Below, one piece after another: positions 15,885 to 23,781 of a DNA stretch of 29,107 nucleotides; position 1 is the stretch's first letter; every line of letters starts with the position of its first letter. The notes beneath the pieces were generated by a model. The model worked only from the letters and a program-made list of their open reading frames with translations. It was not told the DNA's origin and searched no databases. Both the position numbers and the translations under genes were made by a program. Where the stretch lies: NCBI GenBank assembly GCA_029834535.1, contig JAQMWT010000487.1, positions 1 through 29,107 on the forward strand, in the 5' to 3' direction. Source of the DNA: Chrysophaeum taylorii. Its lineage: Eukaryota > Sar > Pelagophyceae > Pelagomonadales > Pelagomonadaceae.

Positions 15885-17603
15885 ATGCGATTCTCCTTCG
15901 TGTTCGCGACGGTCGTTGTCGTCGGCACTACCCGGCGACCGCCGAAGCACGATAGATACGTGGTCCGCTTGTGCGAGGAGCGGCATCGCGAGGTGGTCGC
16001 GCGGCGGGTCATGTCGTCGTCGTCGTCCGAGGCGCGGCACATTCGGCACCTCGGCGCCCTGCCGGCGTTGTTCGTGGACGCGTCGTTAGGCGCTATCGCC
16101 GAGCTGCGGGGTTCCGAGGGGGTGTGCGACGTGTCGCGGGTCGGGGAGCGGCACGCGCACCTCTGGACCGTGCAAAACGAATCCCTCGAGGAGTTTGTGG
16201 CTCCCGCCGGGGGAAGTGGTGGCACCTCGACCGTATCAATCAAGCGCGGCTGCCGCTGGACGGGGACGCGAACCGGTCGAGGACGGGAAAAGGCGTCAAC
16301 GTGTTCGTTTTGGACACGGGCTTGGACACGACGCATTCCGAGTTTGGTGGCACGCGAGATGTCCTGAACGTTGGGTCCGTCGTCGAGGGCGAGGAGTTCA
16401 TGTATTGGCCGGCGATGGGGTGGCTCGAAGCGCCGTCTGACGAATCGCTCCTCAAAGACAACGATGTGTACGGCCACGGGACCCACTGCACTGGGAACGT
16501 CGGGGGGGAAACTCTGGGGGTCGCGCCGGAAGCGAACCTCTACCACATCAAAGTCCTGAGCGACCGGGGCTGGGGGAGCGAGGAGGGAGTCGTCGCGGCG
16601 TTCGACGCGGTCGCCGAGGTGGCGCCGCGCTTGGCCGGCCCGACGATCGTCTCGGTGTCGCTCGGGGGATACTGCGAGCACGGGGATCCCTCGTACTGTG
16701 CTCGCGAGTCGCCAGAGTCGAGAGCGATAGCCTCGTTGCGGGACCTCGGGGTCGCCGTCGTCGTCTCGGCTGGAAACGACGGCGACGACGCCTGCTTCTA
16801 CACGCCCGCCGCCGCGGCCGACGCGATCACCGTTGGTGCGTCGGACTACACCGACGTCGTCGCCTGGTGGAGCAATTACGGAAGTTGCGTCGATATTGTT
16901 GGCCCGGGCGTCGACGTCGCGCTGCCGCAGACCTCGAACCTCGTCAAGAGCGAATACTACTTCGAACAGGACTATATCGACGACGACGCCAAGACCGTCG
17001 CCGTCTCGAGCGGCACGTCCTTCTCGGCCCCCGCCGTCGCCGGAACCCTCGCGCTCTACGCGGAGCTGACCGGGGATGTCGTCAACGCGACCGCGGCGCT
17101 CCTCGACTCGGCGACGACGGGCGTCCTCTTCGAGTCCCCCGGCCTCTGCGCGACCAACGACCGCCTCCTCCGGACCCCGCTTCCGGACCACCAACGTCTC
17201 GAGCGGCCTTCCTTTAGTGTCTCGTGCGCGCCGCCCGAACACCGCCCGGGCTGGCCCTACTTCTACGACTTGGATCTGAGCTCGTACAGCTACTCGTACG
17301 ATCTCGCGTGTTACGATCGATGCCGCAATTGCACCGACGTCCGCAACACGAGCTGCGGCGGCGCGTGTCCCCCCGAAGAGACCAAAATCATCTGGGAAAC
17401 GGTGTGCGAGGACGACACAGACGACGATGACTACCTAGGGTCGTACTCGTATTCGTACGAGTTCGAGTTCGAGGTCGTCCCTCGGGTCAAGTATCCGCGC
17501 GCGACCAGACGCGGCGTGCCACTCGATCCCGGCGAGTGCGCGGGTCCCGACGTCGACGCTTCGCCGGCTCACACGTTCGATCGCTTTACCTTTCACGCCT
17601 CGA

Positions 17604-17635
<32 letters not shown>

Positions 17636-18853
17636 TCATTCGTCACCTACAACGAGTCGAACTCCCTCGCGGCCCCCGGCGCGTGTCGGGAAAAGTGCGA
17701 CGGCCGCGACGACGCGGCCGTCTCTGCGACCATCGACCCCATGACTCAGTCGGTCTCGTGTCGCGTCTGCGCCGACGGCGGCAACACCGCGGTCGTCGTC
17801 GACTACGCCTTTTACGCCATCCACTCGTCCTTGTTCGACGACGACGACTTCTGGCAGGACACGAGCTCGCACATGAGGACGAACCAGACTATCGACTTCG
17901 TCGCGCTCCGCGCCGGGACCCTCAGGGTGGCCGGCGAGTGCGGGGTCGAGCTCGGCGACGAGGTCTGGGCGCAGACGCGCCAACACGCGACCGACGCCTT
18001 CGACGGCACCGCCTACGACGTCTCGCGAGGCCAGTACTTCTCGCTCGTCGCCTCGAAATCCGTCTACGAGGCCGTCTCCCACGTCCGCTGCACCGTACTC
18101 TTCAAGGCCTCGAGCGAGGAGGACCTCGTCACGCCGCCCCCGACATACTTCTCGACCGTCGTACCGACGACCCCAATGCCGACCGCCGCCCCGACGACCG
18201 CCGCGCCGACCGCCGCCCCGACGACCGCCCCGACGACGATGCTCGGGTCGACGGCGTCCCCGTCCGAGAATTTGGAGATAGAAGCGACGTCATACTTCGC
18301 GGTGACCGGCATCTCGCTCGGCGACGCCGAGGCCAACACCCACGTGTTCCAGAGAGCTGTCGCGAGCGTCGCCGCCGTCGACGTCGCGACGGTCTCAATA
18401 TCGCTCTCCCAGAGCGGACGCCGCCGCCACCTCCTCGTCTTTATGGAGGACCTCGAGGTGAATTACGCGATCGCTACATCCATCGATGGCGCGTCGCGGC
18501 TCGCGACGAGAATCCTTGACATCACCTCGAGTCAACTTGACGACGCGATCCGGACGGCTGCCTGGCGCGAAGGACGATTAGCAACCTTCGCTGGCGTCCA
18601 TACGACCTACGTCCACAAGAACGTCGACGTGGTCTATGGTCGAAACACTGCCCCAGCCCCGACCCTACAGCCCGCGCAGTCCACCCTCAAGCCGGTCGCT
18701 TTCGTCGGCTCGAGGAAAAAGAAGGCCGACGAGGCTAGGATGAGCCGCGGGGCCGTCGTCGGGATCATTGTCAGCATCACCTTCGCCCTCCTCGCCCTCG
18801 CGGCAAGCTCCTACTACGCCTACCTCCGCAAGCACCGCCAGCGATACTCCTAG
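15885..18853 (+). CDS. Secreted, membrane-anchored subtilisin-like serine protease (S8) with I9 propeptide; one frame break
   Basis: ATG 15885 opens a signal peptide (MRFSFVFATVVVVG), then an inhibitor-I9 propeptide to about 16170 (DRYVVRLCEERHREVV ... VCDVSRVGERHAHLWT). The catalytic domain continues in another plus frame from WWHLDRINQARLPLDG (16217 on). Asp is at 16313-16315 (VLDTG), His at 16475-16477 (HGTH), oxyanion Asn at 16775-16777 (SAGND) and Ser at 17018-17020 (GTSFSAP), so all active residues are present. Then come a Cys-rich segment, Tyr/Ser and Asp-rich stretches, a Gly10 run (about 17604-17635), a beta-rich region, a PTAAPTT stalk (about 18165-18240), a domain with SGRRRHLL, a membrane helix (GAVVGIIVSITFALLALAA) and a short basic tail. 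The frame change may be a 47-nt intron (16170-16216, GTGCAA...GAAG; 973 residues) or a missing base in the G5 run near 16209-16213. Confidence 0.83.
18166..18240 (+). repeat. Pro/Thr/Ala tandem repeat stalk of the subtilase
   Basis: Imperfect GCCCCGACGACC units encode PTAAPTT-type repeats, a likely O-glycosylated stalk that holds the protease away from the membrane. Confidence 0.8.
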
Positions 18854-19243
18854 CACATGGGGAGCTTCTAGACCCCCACCTCGAGCACCGGTCCGTCGAG
18901 ATGACGTAACTACGACGCCATAATAATAATAAGTCCACCCAAGGGATGGACGACGAGGAAATTTGTGGGTTCTTCTTGGCCGCCCGTCGCACTTTTTGCG
19001 CGACTAACCTCCGTGGTTTTGTCAATCGAACTCGTACTGTGAGAGTGTTGCTTGCATCTCGTCGGGTTTTTTTTAACAACTGGGTGCTTTGTGCAACGTG
19101 GTTTAATTAGCCGACCTGATGTCGCGCCGCAGTGTGGCCGAGGCTGATAGCGCGAGCCGCCGGCTGGTCGATCGTTCCACATCGTCGTAGTCGGGTTCTA
19201 CTTCGTCGTCCCCGTCTTCTTCGTGGGATCCTACTGCCGTCTT
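18854..19243. other. Spacer after the subtilase
   Basis: No gene is supported. The first part is presumably the subtilase 3' UTR. I see (ATA)n near 18922-18931 and a T8 run near 19067. Composition shifts from strongly GC-rich to more balanced from about 18900 onward, marking the change to the repeat-rich right half. Confidence 0.55.
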
Positions 19244-20965
19244 TTACATTTCGGGAGCTTCTTCTTGGTAGCACATGCCCACGGGTACGTGAGGAAACGC
19301 CGCGATCTGACTTTGGCCACATACATACTCTTCGAGCTGGGAGCGTTGTCTGCAGTTGTAATCGTCCGTTTCGTCCTTCTTCTTAAAAACTTTGAATACG
19401 GCTAGACGCAAGCTGGCTGCGGTGCATGAGACGAAGAAGGGTGTCGCTCCCTCCAGCGATAGATACAACCAGAGAGCCTTTCGTGATATTTCTTCAGATT
19501 CACCAACAAAACACACGTGCCTGAGAGAGATAGAAAGAGAAGAAAGATCTCGCTCCGGGCAGCAACGGGTTTCATTACGTGCTGGGTCATCGCATGCATG
19601 AAAATGTGGTGGCGGCGTTCGTTCTGCCAGCATGGGCTCGTAGTTTGGTTGCACGATTGTCCGCAAGTCGAGTCGTGGTGGCACGAGCTTCTTCTGCGCG
19701 TGGGTGGCTTTGTGTGCGCAGCTTCGTCGCCGCAGAGACGCGTCTGGATCTTCTTTGTGGCGCTTCCCTATCGAGTAATCCTGCGCGTTTATCGCGAGGA
19801 GGATAGTTTCACGTGTCAACCAATTAAATAGTTTTGTGTTCCTGACGACGAGCTTCGGCGATCTCTATCATCACTGATTTTCGCTAGCTTGGAACTCACA
19901 TCGGAACAGACGTTGATCTCGACTCTGTTTTTTCCATAATCCACGAGCCTCGGTTTGATACAATTGGCAGTGGGTGTGGTCTTGGGCCGAGCGTGGTCGT
20001 CAGGGCATGTCTTTGACGATGACAAGATCGTTTTCAGGAGCGTAGAGTTGGGCGCGTCGGTGGAAGCAAAGGCAGTACTTGCGACGGGGACCAGGCTTGG
20101 TCCATGCTTGTCCGTTTGACATTGGCAACTGCTTCGGGTAAACACAGCGGCTCGATTTGTCGTAACATCTTCGGCGATTCATAGTCGCTTCTCGCGACCA
20201 TGTTCTTCCTCGTGTATGTAAGTTCCCTTATCGCATTGAACATTTGCGGTTGTCTCGACGTACTCCGCATTCTTTTGCCTTTCGCTCGTTCAGGATGATC
20301 GCGACGTGTTTTCACGGTCGAATCTGATGATGTCTTTGGCGTTCTGCACATTTAACCCACACGCGTTCGCGACCATCAACAAAATGCACTTCGATTCTCC
20401 GATATAGATCAACATGCTGCCGCTTTTCACCGACGTCGATCCCGGATGGGGATTCGAGTTGTCCCGTCACAGGGTCCGGCTCGCTCCTCCGGTTGTCAAC
20501 TCGCTGGTGCCGAGTGAACTCGTCGCACTGGCATCTGTCTTCGATGGAACGCACTTTGAATCAGCAGGTGCGCGAATCGTGCAGTCGATAGCTGCCTCTC
20601 GCGTCGAACTCTAAAGTAACGAAAAAGTGAGTCGGAGATCCGCGACACCACTTTCATATTTTTGCGTTCGAAAAATTGGCCGACAGCACATGGAGACGAG
20701 CGGTCGGAAGCGAGTTTATTGGACCGATCACATGCCGCCTGGTTGTGCAGATCGAGGATCTTCTGTTCCATGTCGGATCGGATTGAGTTGACTTAATCGG
20801 AATGCTCGGATTTGAGAACTTTTTCGCCTGCTCGCGTAACAGCACCGACATCTGCTCGTGCGTCAGTACAAGCAAGTCATCGCGCGTGATATGTAAGTTT
20901 CTCGGTCTTCTTGCGCGTTTGTTCCGATAAGTCATCGCGTTTTTTCGATCGGCTCGCTCGCGCAT
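19244..20965 (-). pseudogene. Series of short minus-strand ORF fragments, unrecognised
   Basis: Minus-strand open stretches of 60-191 codons follow each other in changing frames (20965-20654, 20771-20496, 20554-20312, 20351-20034, 20145-19816, 19819-19244), while the plus strand has little. This could be a decayed gene or mobile element with many frame changes, or chance. The piece RDDLLVLTHEQMSVLLREQ (about 20890-20830) faintly recalls the helix before the zinc site in HNH nucleases, but the Cys and His ligands are not visible. Base composition is more AT-rich than in the genes to the left. Confidence 0.25.
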
Positions 20966-21745
20966 CAGTGCCGACGTGCCTGGCGCAAGTTTGCTTGTCT
21001 CGGTTCACTCGCAAGATTCAAGAGACTTTTTTTTGAACATAGCACCTCGGCAATCAATGCTCAAGGTGAATGATTGATGGGAGCGGGAGAAGAGACGTTC
21101 GAATCATAAGAACCTAGGATCCCTGTCACTTTTTTTCTGCGCGCCGACGGAGTCTCTGGCTGGTGGGACTGTTACTGAAAAAGAAAATAAGATGTGTCGA
21201 CCGACTACTACGACACCACGCTCTCTCGACATTATTAACTCGAGGGCCGTGCTGTGTTCACCATCACGGGACTTTGTCTCTTCTTTGCAGAGCATTTAGC
21301 ATGCAAAGCGGTAAGTCACCTGGGAAACCATCCCGTCTCATCATGAGCGTCTGGAAGTTTTTAATTCGGGGAATGAAAGGTATGTTCCCTATATCCTCAG
21401 AAGAACACGACAGGCGGCATCTAGAACTACACGAGAAAGGTTAAGTGTATAGTGCTACATACCTCGGGACGCGCTAGACCATGATGATGAGCTTGAGCAC
21501 AAATCAGAGTACTAATTGAATGTGTAGAAAGGAAGAAGAAGGGTAAGGAAGAGATCACGTTCTCAACGGACGGATAAGGGTAAGAGGCAGCAGATTTCTC
21601 TGCACCCCCTCGAGATGTCTTAAGCGCAAGGTGCGACTATAGAACATCTCTTGAGAAAGATGATGATGAAGAAAAAAAAAGGAGAATACAGTCTTGATGG
21701 TCGCAGAGGTCACATACGAAGCATCAAGAGCATGGAAGGAGTGTC
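20966..21745. other. Spacer left of the retrotransposon block
   Basis: No gene is firmly supported. At about 21281-21312 a pyrimidine tract with TTTGCAG, then 22 nt and GGTAAGTCA, looks like an internal exon with splice sites. The plus frame through 21301-21444 (ATG 21301) reads MQSGKSPGKPSRLIMSV... and ends in TAA, 47 residues of unknown nature. Purine-rich A9 stretches lie near 21670-21680. The 3' LTR of the element at right could be here, but without the partner LTR I cannot define it. Confidence 0.4.
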
Positions 21746-22414
21746 TTAAGGCTTGGACTTGGTGGGGCTGAGGGTATATTTGATGCTTTTGACCAGAACG
21801 TTGCGAAACACAGGTACGACCGACAGTGTGTTAGGGTTATCTGCGGTGGTGGACATCGTTACTGGTTCGAGAGTGTTGGTATGGTCGTCGTCAGCTTCTG
21901 CTGTAAGGTGGTGAACACCAATAGCTGAATGGTGTGGTACCATGCGGAATGTGAGTGCAAGTAAAGCATTCAGTATGGATGGCACCAGCGAGTCGAGTTG
22001 TAGGGTGTCCAGTTGGTTTTCCAAGAAGTTGGACTCAGCGAACGGATCCGTGAAGATAGAAGAGTCTTCCGATTCACATGAGAGCGGAATGCTCTGAATA
22101 CACGAGAGTAACTTGTCACGCAGATGAAGGAGGTGATCGTCCGGGGAGAGTGGTTGACGGCATGTTGTTCGAGGGCGGTTAGTGTTAAGCGAGACAGCAG
22201 CTCTGTGATCTTGTACAGTGTTATAAGTAACACATGTGGTTGGCTGTAGGAGGAAAGAGGCGGTTCTCCAGGGAGTGATGGAAGCAATAGCAGCCTGTAG
22301 ATCTGTGCGTGGAGATAGATTCTCAGCACTGAGAACGTTGACCTTGCGGATGTGTGTATTCGAAGAGCTTCCTGGGTTGTTCGACTTGTTGACGCAAGGC
22401 ATCGAAATCATCAA
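21746..22414 (-). pseudogene. Downstream coding block of the element, third segment, unrecognised
   Basis: 222-codon open frame ending TAA at 21746-21748, with Ser/Thr/Leu/Asn-rich sequence (DKLLSCIQSIPLSCESEDS, DTLQLDSLVPSILNALLAL). Its start overlaps the end of the segment to the right in another frame, so the true protein probably changes frame near 22330-22400. No zinc knuckle, signal peptide or known domain is seen. It may be the C-terminus of the extra protein made from the 3' part of the retrotransposon. Confidence 0.35.
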
Positions 22415-22840
22415 GCGAAGCAGAAGGCGCAGGATGTGACGATGGCGAAGACATCTCCAGAGTAGGGTCTGATGTGGAGAGTGAGTAGTTTAACGACGTT
22501 TCGGTCAACACATGCTGTGTAAGTGGGGGGTATTTCGCGTTTAAAAAGCGCAGAAAGTCTTGATGTTCTGCCTGAGTATAAGTGGGGCCGAACATTACAT
22601 CCAGGAGTGACGGCGGTTTTGTATCATCTGAAGATGATACGTAGTCGTCAAGATGTTGTACCCACGATTGAGCAACAGTAGTAACCACATGTTGGGACTC
22701 TGTGTTCGAACAAGAGTCACAAGGAAATTAAGATGCTCAAGGTGCATCTGTGTTATAAGCCGAAGATCCAGTGCGAATGGCAATTGTGTGGTGGGATCTG
22801 TTGTGGCTGGAGCGGATACGGATAAGACCAAGTTAACAAG
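22323..22840 (-). pseudogene. Downstream coding block of the element, second segment, frame-broken
   Basis: Two open frames share this stretch: one from about 22840 (HPSLVNLVLSVSAPATTDP) to about 22720, then another (SWVQHLDDYVSSSDDTKPPS, TYTQAEHQDFLRFLNAKYPP) to the stop near 22323. Both have protein-like composition, which suggests one gene with a frame change near 22700. It contains motif copy LTETSLNYSL at 22486-22508 in a Ser/Pro-rich linker. Unrecognised. Confidence 0.35.
22486..22508 (-). repeat. SLNY motif copy 1, in the downstream block
   Basis: Plus-strand TAGTTTAACGACGTTTCGG and the following TCAA. It encodes LTETSLNYS in frame with the second segment of the downstream block. Confidence 0.9.
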
Positions 22841-22865
22841 TGACGGGTGTTGAGCTAGCTACTTG

Positions 22866-23681
22866 TCAAATGTATAACTCCCTTGGCAAATGATAGATGC
22901 GTATGAGGGTAGCGCGTATATGACCAGCTGAGCGCACATCACAAGGGAATTGGAAAAAAGTATCATTGCGAGCACATAAGGTAGGTTGCGTAGGCACCTG
23001 ATCAGTATTTTGACACGCGAAGCACAAACCCATAGTAATATCCGAGATGGGGATGTGACCACTCTTCTTATGGTCGTCCGTGTTGAGGTGACTCAACACT
23101 TCGGTAGGGAGTTCACGAGGCGTTTGCGCCTTGGAACTGTACGTGGTCGAGTCGAGGAAAGTCGGTTGTCCAAGATCATTGAGGCATTGCGTACAAAAGG
23201 ACGACAAAATGAAACGTTCGCGTTTGGGGCCTCTATAGCAGCCAATAGAAGCAATAGCAGGAGCAGCTTCCCATGGGATAGTAATGGGTAAGCGCATGTA
23301 TATGAATGTGGCCAGTTCCACAAATAATGAAGAGTCAGTAGACTCATAAACGGAATGTAGGGCAGTCATGAGTTCCACTCGCGTAAAAGAAGAGAGAAAA
23401 GGGGTGACAGGGACACGGAAGTTCTCAAGGAGAGAGATTCCTCGTTCGTACAAAGCATAGTCCATGCTGAGGCCGCCCTGTAACGTTAGCGACTGAGGTG
23501 AGATATGTTCGGCTGGTGTCGGTGCAACCGCAGCAGCCTGTGTGGTAGCAGTAGTAGCAGTCATGGTTTGTCGCTTTTGCGACAACCTGGGAGAAGGTTC
23601 GGCTGTGGAGAGCGAGCGTGGGACTGTCCTTCGAACGACTGGGGAGAAGCCACGGCCACGGGAGTGCCAAGAAAAGGACAT
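22866..23681 (-). CDS. Extra ORF downstream of RNase H, unrecognised
   Basis: 271 codons from ATG 23681 (MSFSWHSRGRGFSP) to the stop at 22866; a second candidate start lies at MTATTATTQ. A basic/Ser-rich leader is followed by an Ala/Thr/Pro linker and then a compact, probably folded part (LTLQGGLSMDYALYERGISL, RVELMTALHSVYESTDSSLF, LPITIPWEAAPAIASIGCYR). CTQCLNDLG and GLCFACQ give two CxxC pairs that could bind zinc. No signal peptide or membrane segment is obvious, so an envelope role is not supported. It may be a third retrotransposon protein or captured sequence. Confidence 0.5.
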   Translation of the reverse strand: MSFSWHSRGRGFSPVVRRTVPRSLSTAEPSPRLSQKRQTMTATTATTQAAAVAPTPAEHISPQSLTLQGGLSMDYALYERGISLLENFRVPVTPFLSSFTRVELMTALHSVYESTDSSLFVELATFIYMRLPITIPWEAAPAIASIGCYRGPKRERFILSSFCTQCLNDLGQPTFLDSTTYSSKAQTPRELPTEVLSHLNTDDHKKSGHIPISDITMGLCFACQNTDQVPTQPTLCARNDTFFQFPCDVRSAGHIRATLIRIYHLPRELYI

Positions 23682-23743
23682 AGGCGACACTGACACTCAC
23701 ACGCGTACAAAAAAATTGTGGCAAAAGAAGGTAGGGCCAGGGC

Positions 23744-23765
23744 TAGTTTAACGACGCCGCGGTCA
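23744..23765 (-). repeat. SLNY motif copy 2, at the end of the pol frame
   Basis: Plus-strand TAGTTTAACGACGCCGCGG and the following TCA. In the pol frame, past the TGA stop at 23782, it reads LVTAASLN and then TAG, so a stop replaces the Tyr codon found in the other copies. Confidence 0.85.
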
Positions 23766-23781
23766 CCAGGGTTAGGCATCT

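Noticed and set aside
15860..17242. 460-codon minus-strand ORF opposite the subtilase
   Set aside because: Antisense shadow; the plus strand carries all subtilisin active-site motifs.
20654..20965. HNH nuclease gene
   Set aside because: Only a short helix-like resemblance; no Cys or His metal ligands and the frame breaks soon after.
21094..21112. GTTCGAATC resembling a tRNA T-loop
   Set aside because: The flanking bases do not form a T-stem and no anticodon or acceptor stem is present.
21480..21745. 3' LTR of the copia element
   Set aside because: Without a second LTR in the window no repeat can be matched, and no convincing TG...CA end with target duplication was found.
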